A DNA stretch of 8,262 bases from Rubrivivax sp. (GTDB lineage Bacteria; Pseudomonadota; Gammaproteobacteria; Burkholderiales; Burkholderiaceae_C). Both the position numbers and the translations under genes were made by a program. The stretch covers positions 1 to 8,262 of the forward strand of contig JADZCL010000050.1 of NCBI GenBank assembly GCA_020851615.1. The letters run 5' to 3'. The notes below the pieces were generated by a model. The model had not been told where the DNA came from. It made no database searches and saw only the letters and a list, made by a program, of their open reading frames with translations. Below, one piece after another: positions 1 to 7,115 of this stretch (position 1 is the first letter of the stretch; each line of letters opens with the position of its first letter).

Positions 1-432
<432 letters not shown>

Positions 433-1956
433 TCAGGCCTCCAGCCGCTCGGGCGCGAGGTACTGCTGGCGGAAGGTCTCGAAGGGCACGCTGTCTGCGG
501 CCTCAAGCGCCTGCTGCTCGGCCAGCGATGCGATGGCCAGGTACTCCATGCGCGCCTGCAGCTCGGCCGGGTAGGGTCGCGTCAGCAGGTCGACGCGCGC
601 GGCCTGCGACTGCGCATGCACGAAGGCGGAATACGAGTCGCCGTGGACCTCGCGCAGCGCCCGCAGCACGCGCGCCGACGGCAGCGTGGTGACATCGTGC
701 AGCGCCGCACGCGCGGCCTGCAGCGCCATCAGGTAGCGCCCATCGTCCAGCGCCGCGGCCACGCGCTCGGCCAGCGGCACGCATTCGTCCAGCAGCCGCG
801 CCCCCCAGTCCTGCAGCAGCACCGAACCCTCGGCACCCCGCAGGCGCAGGCCGGGTTCGCGCCCGCGTGCGGCCGTGCGCTGCTGGTTCTCGGCCAGGCA
901 AACGATCTCCTGCGGCGAATCGGGCGGGCTCTGGGCCAGCAGGCAGTGCAGCAGGAAGATGTCCAGGAAGCGCATGGTGTCGGCCTCGATGCCGACGGCG
1001 ACGAAGGGATCCAGGTCCATGCAGCGCACCTCGACGTACTCGACGCCACGCTCGCGCAGCGCGTGCAGCGGGCGCTCGCCGGCGCGGATCACGCGCTTGG
1101 GGCGGATGGTGCCGTAGAACTCGTTCTCGATCTGCAGCAGGCTGGTGGCAAGCTGGTTGTACTCCCCACCGAGGTTGCGCAGGCCCAGGCGCTCGTAGGG
1201 CGGATGCGGATGCGTGAGCGCACCGTGCAGCGAGCCGGCGTAGCTCTCGAGGCTGTTGTAGCTCACCGCCAGCGCCGCCTGCGCATCGCTCTGGTAGCCC
1301 AGCCGCCCCATGCGCAGCGAGGTCGCGTACGGCAGGTGCATGCTGTCGCCTTCGCCCAGCGGCTGCAGCTCGTGCGTGCGGCCCTCGAGGAAGCACTTGC
1401 ACACGGCGGGGCTGGCGCCAAAGAGCAGCAGCAGCAGGAAGGAGTGGCGACGGAAGTTGCGGATGAGCGCGAAGTAGTCGTCGTTGCCAAGGCCCGGCAG
1501 CGACCAGTTGTAGTGGATGCCCGAGATGGTCTGCATGCGCCGCCCGTAGCGGTGCCCCAGGCCCATGCGGTAGACGCTCTTGGCGCGGCCGATGTGGCTG
1601 GTGCCGTAGGTGCCCAGCGGGATGTTCTCGTCGACCGGCAGCAGGCCGGGCATGCTGCTCACCCACAGCCGCTCCTCGCCGATCGCACGGTAGACGAACT
1701 GGTGGATCTGGGCCAGTTCGCGCGCGCAGCCGTCGGCCGTGGCGTGCACGCCGGTGATCAGCTCCAGCTGGCTTTCGCTGAAGTCGGTCGTGATGCAGGG
1801 GTGCGTCAGCGCCGAGCCGAGCGCTGCCGGGTGCGGCGTCAGCGCCAGGCCGTTGCCGGGCAGCACGCGCAGACTCTCCTTCTCGACCCCGCGGCGCATG
1901 CCGCGCAGGCGTTCATCACTGAGGGCGGCCAGGCGCTGGGGCAAGCTCGAAGTCAT
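433..1956 (-). CDS. gshA: Glutamate-cysteine ligase (gamma-glutamylcysteine synthetase), E. coli type
   Basis: The 507-residue product catalyses ATP-dependent joining of L-glutamate and L-cysteine, the first and usually rate-limiting step of glutathione synthesis, in the cytoplasm. It is close to the E. coli enzyme's 518 residues and aligns along its whole length. Residues 21-30 (RRGVEKESLR) match E. coli RGLERETLR, and GSALTHPCITTDFSESQLEL (47-66) matches its GSALTH...TTDFAEALLEF. The acidic metal/nucleotide positions are kept: E25, E27, D58 and E65, corresponding to E. coli E27, E29, D60 and E67. YGTSHIGRAKSVYR, MQTISGIHYNWSLP, FGASP (179-183), LPYATSLRM, LQIENEFY and IRPKRV are further signatures. 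The ATG at 1956-1954 gives the expected N-terminus, though no clear Shine-Dalgarno precedes it; an in-frame GTG six codons upstream (1974-1972) is the alternative. The ATP-grasp partner gshB is not in this window. The transglycosylase gene is divergent. Confidence 0.95.
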   Translation of the reverse strand: MTSSLPQRLAALSDERLRGMRRGVEKESLRVLPGNGLALTPHPAALGSALTHPCITTDFSESQLELITGVHATADGCARELAQIHQFVYRAIGEERLWVSSMPGLLPVDENIPLGTYGTSHIGRAKSVYRMGLGHRYGRRMQTISGIHYNWSLPGLGNDDYFALIRNFRRHSFLLLLLFGASPAVCKCFLEGRTHELQPLGEGDSMHLPYATSLRMGRLGYQSDAQAALAVSYNSLESYAGSLHGALTHPHPPYERLGLRNLGGEYNQLATSLLQIENEFYGTIRPKRVIRAGERPLHALRERGVEYVEVRCMDLDPFVAVGIEADTMRFLDIFLLHCLLAQSPPDSPQEIVCLAENQQRTAARGREPGLRLRGAEGSVLLQDWGARLLDECVPLAERVAAALDDGRYLMALQAARAALHDVTTLPSARVLRALREVHGDSYSAFVHAQSQAARVDLLTRPYPAELQARMEYLAIASLAEQQALEAADSVPFETFRQQYLAPERLEA

Positions 1957-2166
1957 CAGGCGGGGGGCGTCCACGACGCAAAGCGGGACGGGGACGGTAA
2001 CAGGTTTGCCCTGCCGAGGTCGCAGCGCGGTCAAGCGGGCACACCCTGCGTCATCCTGCGCAGGAGCACGCCCTCCTGCAACCGGCACGGCCCTTTCAAG
2101 CGCGCCCTGGCACGTAGACTGGCTGGCGGCACCGCGCCATCGCAACCTCTGCATCTCCCGCCGACC
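1957..2166. other. Divergent intergenic region between gshA and the transglycosylase gene
   Basis: About 210 bp with no supportable gene. It must hold the start signals for both flanking genes. Towards gshA there is an isolated TTGACC (-35-like, 2034-2029 on the minus strand), but no reasonable -10 follows at 16-18 nt. Towards the transglycosylase there is a CTTTCA / TAGACT pair, listed separately. Frames stay open through this region on both strands, so gene boundaries here rest on homology rather than on stop codons. Confidence 0.6.
2093..2120 (+). promoter_or_regulatory. Candidate sigma-70-like promoter of the transglycosylase gene
   Basis: CTTTCA (2093-2098, 3 of 6 to TTGACA), a 16-nt spacer and TAGACT (2115-2120, 4 of 6 to TATAAT). 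Transcription would begin near 2127, about 40 nt before the proposed TTG start. It is one of few AT-containing patches in the region, but the match is weak. Confidence 0.3.
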
Positions 2167-3228
2167 TTGCCCACTCTGACCCGCCGCCGGTGCGCTTTCG
2201 CGGCCTCCCTGCTGCTGTGGGCCGGCGCGTTCGCGCAGCCGCTGCCCACACCCTCGCCGGCGCCGCCCGAACCGGGGCTGACGCTGGAGGCGCTGCCGCG
2301 TCCGGCCACACCCCCGCCCGAACGCGGCACCGTCGTGCCCGCGCAGGTCGAACGCTGGCGCCAGGAGGCGCAGGCCTTCGAATTCGGCGAGGGTGTCGAG
2401 CGCGACGCGGTCAAGGCCGCGCAGTCCTACTGCCGCGCCGCCCGCTACGGTGATGCGCAGGCGCAGTACAGCCTGGCGTGGATGCTGACCAACGCGCGCG
2501 GCATCGAACGCGACGAGGCCCAGGCCGCGCACCTGTTTGCCGCGGCGGCGGAACAAGGCCTGACGCAGGCGGTCGCCATGGCCCAGCGCCTGGGCACCCC
2601 ACGCGGCGATCCGCCGCCCTGCCTGCGTCCGCCCGACGAGGATCCGCCCCTGCTGGCGCAGGACAAGCCCGCGCCACCGCGCGTGCTGCTGCCTCCAGGG
2701 GGCGGCCGACCGGCGCCCTTTCCCGGCGGCCTGCTGCTGCCGCCGCCACCGCCGCCTGCGGGCGCTCCACCACAGATCGTGCGTTTCGTGGAACTGGTGG
2801 CGCCGCAGTACCAGCTGCAGCCGCACGTGGTCCTGGCACTCATCAAGCAGGAATCCAACTTCGATCCGCTGGCCGTGTCGCCCAAGAACGCCCAGGGGCT
2901 CATGCAGCTCATCCCCGATACGGCGCGCCGCTTCAATGTACGCAACGTCATGGACCCGGCGCAGAACCTGCGCGGCGGCATGGCCTACCTGCGCTGGCTG
3001 CTGGCCACCTTCGAAGGGGATCTCACTCTCGCGCTGGCCGCCTACAACGCCGGCGAAGGCGCGGTCGAACGCTACCGCGGCGTGCCACCCTACGCCGAAA
3101 CGCGCCTGTATGTCCGCCGCATCATCGCCGCGATCAACGGGCAGCGATCGCACCCCTTCGACCCCCAGGTCGCGCCCCCGTCGGAGCTGATCACGCTGCT
3201 GAAGGCGCGCCTGCGCGCGCTGAATTGA
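2167..3228 (+). CDS. Exported lytic murein transglycosylase with Sel1-like repeats and C-terminal SLT domain
   Basis: The 353-residue product (from TTG 2167) should cleave the MurNAc-GlcNAc bond of peptidoglycan in the periplasm, leaving 1,6-anhydro-muropeptides. Residues 5-23 form a signal peptide: Arg-rich start, hydrophobic stretch AASLLLWAGAFA, then Gln-Pro after an Ala-Phe-Ala site. Residues about 64-140 hold two Sel1/TPR-like repeats (EFGEGVERDAVKAAQSYCRA and the ARGIERDEAQAAHLF unit). Residues 148-203 are a very proline- and glycine-rich linker with a run of six prolines. From about 204 to 325 is the SLT (goose-lysozyme-like) domain: catalytic Glu229 in KQESNF, GLMQLIP (244-250) and AAYNAG (291-296). 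No in-frame ATG or GTG lies near the N-terminus; the nearest upstream ATGs are deep in the antisense of gshA, so TTG 2167 (or CTG 2176) is chosen from the signal peptide. No Shine-Dalgarno was seen. The domain call is firm, the start is not. The exact SLT subfamily is unassigned. Confidence 0.88.
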   Translation: MPTLTRRRCAFAASLLLWAGAFAQPLPTPSPAPPEPGLTLEALPRPATPPPERGTVVPAQVERWRQEAQAFEFGEGVERDAVKAAQSYCRAARYGDAQAQYSLAWMLTNARGIERDEAQAAHLFAAAAEQGLTQAVAMAQRLGTPRGDPPPCLRPPDEDPPLLAQDKPAPPRVLLPPGGGRPAPFPGGLLLPPPPPPAGAPPQIVRFVELVAPQYQLQPHVVLALIKQESNFDPLAVSPKNAQGLMQLIPDTARRFNVRNVMDPAQNLRGGMAYLRWLLATFEGDLTLALAAYNAGEGAVERYRGVPPYAETRLYVRRIIAAINGQRSHPFDPQVAPPSELITLLKARLRALN

Positions 3229-3259
3229 GCGCGATCACTGATCGAGGTCAGGGTCACCC

Positions 3260-3277
3260 GCGGTCCGATTTGACCGC
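3260..3277. repeat. Inverted repeat GCGGTC-N6-GACCGC upstream of the aldolase
   Basis: GCGGTC (3260-3265) and GACCGC (3272-3277) form a perfect 6-bp dyad around CGATTT. The right half-site overlaps the candidate -35 box TTGACC (3270-3275) of the downstream aldolase gene, so a repressor-type operator is plausible. It could also be a short hairpin after the transglycosylase stop, but no T-run follows. A smaller hairpin, GCCG-CTG-CGGC, follows at 3282-3292. Confidence 0.4.
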
Positions 3278-3298
3278 ACCGGCCGCTGCGGCAAAGAT
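3270..3298 (+). promoter_or_regulatory. Candidate sigma-70 promoter of the HpcH/HpaI aldolase gene
   Basis: TTGACC (3270-3275, 5 of 6 to consensus), a 17-nt spacer and AAAGAT (3293-3298, 3 of 6, keeping the second A and final AT). Transcription would start near 3305, leaving a leader of about 50 nt that carries the strong Shine-Dalgarno at 3343-3348. Confidence 0.45.
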
Positions 3299-3342
3299 CG
3301 GCACCCACGCCTGCGCCACGCGGGCGGTTCGGTGCACGACAC

Positions 3343-3348
3343 GGAGGT
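3343..3348 (+). promoter_or_regulatory. Shine-Dalgarno of the aldolase gene
   Basis: GGAGGT, 7 nt before the ATG at 3356. It decides the start in favour of ATG 3356 over the in-frame GTG at 3332, which lies upstream of this site and would make the site part of the coding sequence. Confidence 0.85.
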
Positions 3349-3355
3349 CCGCACG

Positions 3356-4162
3356 ATGAACCCCTTCCGGCAACTGCTCCTGCGCGCGGGCAGCCAGCCG
3401 CCGCTGGGCACCTGGCTGATGTCCGCCAGCCCCTTGCTGGCCGAGGCCGCCGGCCACGCGGGCTTCGACTTCGGCGTCGTCGACATGGAGCACGCGCCGC
3501 TGGACCTGGCCGAGGTCGTGCACCTGCTGCAGGCCGTGGCCGGCACTCGCATGGTGCCGCTGGTGCGTGTGCCCTGGAACGAGCCGGTGACGATCAAGCG
3601 CGTGCTCGACGCCGGGGCCACGACGCTGCTCGTGCCCTTCGTCGAGAGCGCGGCGCAGGCCGCAGCCGCGGTTGCCGCCACCCGCTATCCGCCGCGCGGC
3701 GTGCGCGGCATGGCCGGCATGACGAGGGCCTCGCGCTTTGGCATGCAGGCCGACTACCTCGTCAGCGCCGACCGCCGCGTCGCCGTCGTGGTGCAGGTGG
3801 AGACGACCGCGGCGGTGGCCGCACTGCCGGCGATCACCGCCATCGACGGCGTCGATGCGGTCTTCGTCGGCCCGGCCGACCTCTCGGCCTCGATGGGGCT
3901 GACCGGCCAGCTGCGGCACCCGCGCGTGATGGAGGCGATGAGCGAGGTCGCGCGACGCTGCCGGGCGCTGGGCAAGCCGGTGGGCACCGTCGGCAGCGAA
4001 CTCGAGGTGATCGCGCAGTACCGCGCCGCGGGTTTCGATTTCCTGGCCATCGACTCCGACCTGGGCCTGTTCATGCAGGCCGCACAACGGGCCATTGCCG
4101 CGCTGCACGGGCGCGATACCGAGCACGTGCACGACCTCGCGCGCGGCACGCGCGAGGCCTGA
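3356..4162 (+). CDS. HpcH/HpaI-family aldolase (HpaI/GarL-like, class II)
   Basis: The 268-residue product belongs to the metal-dependent pyruvate aldolases that cleave or form 4-hydroxy-2-oxo acids in the cytoplasm. Relatives are HpaI (4-hydroxy-2-oxoheptanedioate), GarL (2-dehydro-3-deoxyglucarate) and RhmA. Visible motifs in order: GFDFGVVDMEHAPLD (36-50), with the catalytic His46; VRVPWNEP (70-77), with Arg71; KRVLDAG (81-87); VPFVES (93-98); TRYPPRGVRG (109-118); VQVE with metal ligand Glu149; GPADLS (171-176) with metal ligand Asp174; and AIDSDLGLF near the end. His46, Arg71, Glu149 and Asp174 fall almost exactly where HpaI has its catalytic and metal residues (45, 70, 149, 175). The length is normal, with a slightly extended His- and Arg-containing tail. 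No aromatic-acid or sugar-acid catabolic genes flank it, so the substrate cannot be named. It lies 127 nt after the transglycosylase and 64 nt before the peptidase gene, and probably has its own promoter. Confidence 0.9.
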   Translation: MNPFRQLLLRAGSQPPLGTWLMSASPLLAEAAGHAGFDFGVVDMEHAPLDLAEVVHLLQAVAGTRMVPLVRVPWNEPVTIKRVLDAGATTLLVPFVESAAQAAAAVAATRYPPRGVRGMAGMTRASRFGMQADYLVSADRRVAVVVQVETTAAVAALPAITAIDGVDAVFVGPADLSASMGLTGQLRHPRVMEAMSEVARRCRALGKPVGTVGSELEVIAQYRAAGFDFLAIDSDLGLFMQAAQRAIAALHGRDTEHVHDLARGTREA

Positions 4163-4177
4163 GCGGCACACGACAGC

Positions 4178-4197
4178 CGCCGCAGCGCGCTGCGGCG
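4178..4197. repeat. Perfect 20-bp palindrome between aldolase and M16 peptidase genes
   Basis: CGCCGCAGCGCGCTGCGGCG equals its own reverse complement over all 20 bases. It starts 15 nt after the aldolase stop and ends 29 nt before the peptidase ATG, over the place where a -35 box would sit for the TACACT at 4214-4219. As RNA it would be a strong GC hairpin of about 8 bp with a CGCG loop, but no T-run follows, so it is at best an atypical terminator or stability hairpin. An operator is the alternative. Confidence 0.55.
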
Positions 4198-4213
4198 CAC
4201 GCGCGTGCAGGCC

Positions 4214-4219
4214 TACACT
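4214..4219 (+). promoter_or_regulatory. -10-like box TACACT of the M16 peptidase gene, possible leaderless start
   Basis: TACACT matches TATAAT at 4 of 6, keeping the outer TA and T, and stands out in a GC-rich gap. It ends 7 nt before the A of the ATG at 4227, so transcription would start at or next to the start codon. No Shine-Dalgarno is present to contradict this. The -35 position (4191-4196, TGCGGC) is a poor match. Confidence 0.35.
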
Positions 4220-4226
4220 GCCGCGC

Positions 4227-7115
4227 ATGAAGAGCATCATCCGGCACCTGCTGGCCGCACTGGCATGCGCCACCCTGATCGCCCCCGCACTGGCCCAGGC
4301 CCCGGCAGGCGTTCACGACACCGCCGTCGCCGTGGAAAGTGCCTTGCTGGCGCAGATCCCTGTGCGCGAAGCGGCACCGGGCGACCTTGCACAGTGGCGC
4401 CGCCTGGTGCTGGACAACGGCATCCGCGTACTGCTGCTCTCGGACGCCAAGCTCAACGTCTCCTCGGTTGCGTTGGCGGTGGGTGTGGGATCCCTGGCCG
4501 ACCCGCCCGCCCGCCAGGGACTTGCGCACTTCCTCGAGCACATGCTGTTCCTGGGCACCGAGAAGTATCCCGACCCCAGCGAGTTCGACACCTACCTGCG
4601 CCAGAACGGCGGCAGCAACAACGCCTATACGGCCGAGGACCGCACCAACTATTTCCTGCAGATCCGGCACGAGGCCTTCGAGGGTGCGCTGGACCGCTTC
4701 GCGCAGTTCTTCATCGCCCCGCGCCTGGATGCGCGCTACACCGAGCGCGAGATGCACGCTGTCGCCTCGGAGCACCAGAAGAATCTCGAGAGCGACCTCT
4801 GGCGTGCGCAGCAGTTGCAGACCGTGGCCTTTGCACCAGGCCACCCGGCCCGCCACTTCGGTACCGGCAGCACGCAGACGCTGGCCGGCATCACGCGCGA
4901 CGAACTGCTCGCCTTCTACCGCGCGCAGTACAGCGCCAACCGCATGACGCTCGTGCTCACGGGTCGCGCGGGCCTGGACGAGCTCGAGGCCTATGCGCGC
5001 AGGTATTTCAGCGCGGTACCCGATCACGCGCTGGCCCCGCTCGTCTACCCGGCGGACTTCCTGCCGCAGCAGGCCGCGCTGCGCATGCTGCGCATGGAGC
5101 CGATCAAGGACCTGCGCCAGCTCCACCTGCTCTTTGCGCTGCCCGGCCAACGCGCCGACTGGCCGCACAAGTCGGCCGAGCTGCTGGGTTTCCTGCTGGG
5201 CAACGAGGGCCCGGGCAGCCTGCTGGCGACGCTGAAGGCACAGGGGCTGGCCACCCGCCTGTCTGCCGGGGCCGATTCACCGACCGCGCAATACGCGAGC
5301 TTCGAGCTGCAGATCGACCTCACGCCGCAGGGGCTGGAGCAGATGCCACGGGTGCTGCAGACGGTCTTTGCCGCAGTCGCGGTCCTGCGCGCGCATGGCC
5401 TGCCCGAGCACGTCTTCCACGAGCGCCAGGTGCTCGCCGGGCTCGACGAGCGCTACCGCGACCGCGGCGAAGGCGCCATGCTTGCCGCCGGCCTGGCCAG
5501 CCAGGTGATGGACTATCCGCTGGCCGTCGCCGAACGCGTGCCCTACCTGTGGCTGAGCGCCGACCGCGCCGGCTTTGCGGCGCTGCTGGAACGCCTGCGC
5601 CCGGACAACCTGCTTGTCACGCTGATCGCCAAGGGGCTGCCCACCGATCGCGTCGAGCCGTATTACGGCACCCGCTTCTCGTACGCGGTGCAGGACGGTG
5701 CGCCCTACGCCGCACTGCTTGCACCGCCGCGCGTGGCCGGGCTGGCGGTGCCGTCGCCCAACCCCTTCCTGCCCGCGCACACCGGACTGCAGCCGCTGCA
5801 GCCGGCCCGGCTGATCGACGAGCCCGCGCTCGTCCTCTACCACGCGCAGGACGGCGAGTTCCAGCGTCCGCAGGCGGCGATCCTGCTGCGCGAGCGCCTG
5901 CCGCGGGATCTGGCCAACGTGCGCAACGCCGCGTTGCTGCACTTCTACGAGGCCTGCGTGCGCGAGGTGCTCAACGAGACCACCTATGCCGCCGCCGAGG
6001 CCGGGCAGCGCTTCGTCTTCAGCGCGTCGCTCGATGGCGTGCTGCTGATGGCCGATGGCTGGGACGAAGCCACGCCGCGCCTGCTCGACGCCGTGACGCC
6101 GCAGCTGCGCGACTGCACGCTCTCGCCAGCACGCTTTGCCGACTTGAAGGACCGCCTGCTGCGCGAGCTCAGCGCCTTCGACACGGTCGACGCCTACCTG
6201 AGCGCACGCGAGACGCGGCGCGCGCTGCTGCGCGAGTTCTACTTCACGCCCGCGCAGATGCTGCCGGCGGCGCGCGCGGTCACGCTGGATGCGCTGCGCG
6301 CCTTTGCCCGCACGCTGCACGCACGCGGCAAGATCGAGGCGCTCGCCTACGGCAACCTCACGCCCAGCGAGGCGACGCAGGCCGTGCGCCGTGTCGCCAC
6401 CGCCCTGGGCACGACGGGCCTGCCCGACGCCGCGCTGCTGCGGCCGCGCCAATGGGTCGGCCAGGCCGGCAGCGACCTGCGCAGCAGCCAGGTGCTGCAG
6501 GTCAACAACTCGACGCTGCGCCAGGAGTACCTGCTGGGTGACGACAGCCCGCGCGCACGCGCGATCGCCGCGGTGCTGGCCGCCGCCATCGGCGACCCCT
6601 TCTTCGCGGAGATGCGCACCCAGCAGCAACTGGGCTACATCGTCCAGGGCAGCGCGATCGAGGACGAGCGGCAGACGGTGGCAGTCTTCATCATCCAGTC
6701 CGGCGACTACGGTGCCGACGAACTCGAACGCCGGGCCGCGGCCTTCATCGCCACGCTGCCGAGGCTCGTGGCCCAGTTGCCCGACGAGGCCTGGCAGCGC
6801 ATCGTCGCCGGTGTGCGTGAGCACCTGCTGCAGCACGACAAGAGCATTGCCGCGCGCGCTTCGCGCCTGTTCGTGCTCGCCTACGACCGCAATGCCGACT
6901 GGGATCGCGCCCAGGACACGGCGCGCGCCCTCGAGACGCTCACGCGCGCGCAGGCGGCCGAGGCGCTCGCCCGCGCACTGGACCCCAAGACGCGCCAGTT
7001 GCGCAACTTCCTCGGCTACGCCCGCGATCGACCGGTGCCGCCTGCGCTGCCCGTCACCGTGTCCGGCGACGACGCGGCCCGCGCGGCCTGGAAGGCGCAG
7101 CAGCGCTACGAGTGA
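4227..7115 (+). CDS. Exported M16 zinc metallopeptidase, pitrilysin/insulysin (insulin-degrading enzyme) type
   Basis: The 962-residue product has the length of E. coli pitrilysin (PtrA). Residues 1-23 are a signal peptide (basic start, LLAALACATLIAP core, Ala-Leu-Ala before Gln24), so it should act in the periplasm, degrading peptides enclosed in its chamber. The active N-terminal domain has the inverted zinc motif HFLEH (His101, Glu104, His105) and third ligand Glu182 in ASEHQKN, 78 residues after Glu104, the same spacing as Glu111-Glu189 of human IDE. NEGPGS (326-331) lies in the second domain; a middle domain and an inactive C-terminal half follow. MRTQQQLGYIV near 796-806 keeps Arg797 and Tyr804, matching the substrate-binding Arg824 and Tyr831 of IDE. 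The sequence looks closer to IDE than to PtrA, but this was not tested. ATG 4227 is the only good start giving the signal peptide. The stop lies 10 nt inside the convergent helicase-like gene. Confidence 0.95.
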   Translation: MKSIIRHLLAALACATLIAPALAQAPAGVHDTAVAVESALLAQIPVREAAPGDLAQWRRLVLDNGIRVLLLSDAKLNVSSVALAVGVGSLADPPARQGLAHFLEHMLFLGTEKYPDPSEFDTYLRQNGGSNNAYTAEDRTNYFLQIRHEAFEGALDRFAQFFIAPRLDARYTEREMHAVASEHQKNLESDLWRAQQLQTVAFAPGHPARHFGTGSTQTLAGITRDELLAFYRAQYSANRMTLVLTGRAGLDELEAYARRYFSAVPDHALAPLVYPADFLPQQAALRMLRMEPIKDLRQLHLLFALPGQRADWPHKSAELLGFLLGNEGPGSLLATLKAQGLATRLSAGADSPTAQYASFELQIDLTPQGLEQMPRVLQTVFAAVAVLRAHGLPEHVFHERQVLAGLDERYRDRGEGAMLAAGLASQVMDYPLAVAERVPYLWLSADRAGFAALLERLRPDNLLVTLIAKGLPTDRVEPYYGTRFSYAVQDGAPYAALLAPPRVAGLAVPSPNPFLPAHTGLQPLQPARLIDEPALVLYHAQDGEFQRPQAAILLRERLPRDLANVRNAALLHFYEACVREVLNETTYAAAEAGQRFVFSASLDGVLLMADGWDEATPRLLDAVTPQLRDCTLSPARFADLKDRLLRELSAFDTVDAYLSARETRRALLREFYFTPAQMLPAARAVTLDALRAFARTLHARGKIEALAYGNLTPSEATQAVRRVATALGTTGLPDAALLRPRQWVGQAGSDLRSSQVLQVNNSTLRQEYLLGDDSPRARAIAAVLAAAIGDPFFAEMRTQQQLGYIVQGSAIEDERQTVAVFIIQSGDYGADELERRAAAFIATLPRLVAQLPDEAWQRIVAGVREHLLQHDKSIAARASRLFVLAYDRNADWDRAQDTARALETLTRAQAAEALARALDPKTRQLRNFLGYARDRPVPPALPVTVSGDDAARAAWKAQQRYE

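Noticed and set aside
2006..2034. Minus-strand TTGACC as a gshA promoter
   Set aside because: The -35 box is good, but 17 nt downstream is GGGCAA and no shifted spacing gives a better -10, so a promoter call is not supported.
2109..2124. Sigma-54-like TGGCACG-TAGA-CTGGC sequence upstream of the transglycosylase
   Set aside because: The -24 half fits well, but the GC expected 10 nt after the GG is GG, and a TTGC-type -12 element is absent. No upstream activator site was recognised.
1957..3153. Upstream extension of the gshA frame on the minus strand across the transglycosylase gene
   Set aside because: The conserved GshA N-terminus lies at 1956. The extension is Arg/Gly-rich and antisense to the recognisable SLT and Sel1 domains.
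3332..3355. GTG at 3332 as the aldolase start
   Set aside because: The strong GGAGGT at 3343-3348 is spaced correctly for ATG 3356, and homologues start close to MNPFRQLL; the extra eight residues have no support.
3254..4273. 339-codon minus-strand open frame opposite the aldolase
   Set aside because: His- and Arg-rich shadow of a conserved aldolase with a strong Shine-Dalgarno; no family resemblance of its own.
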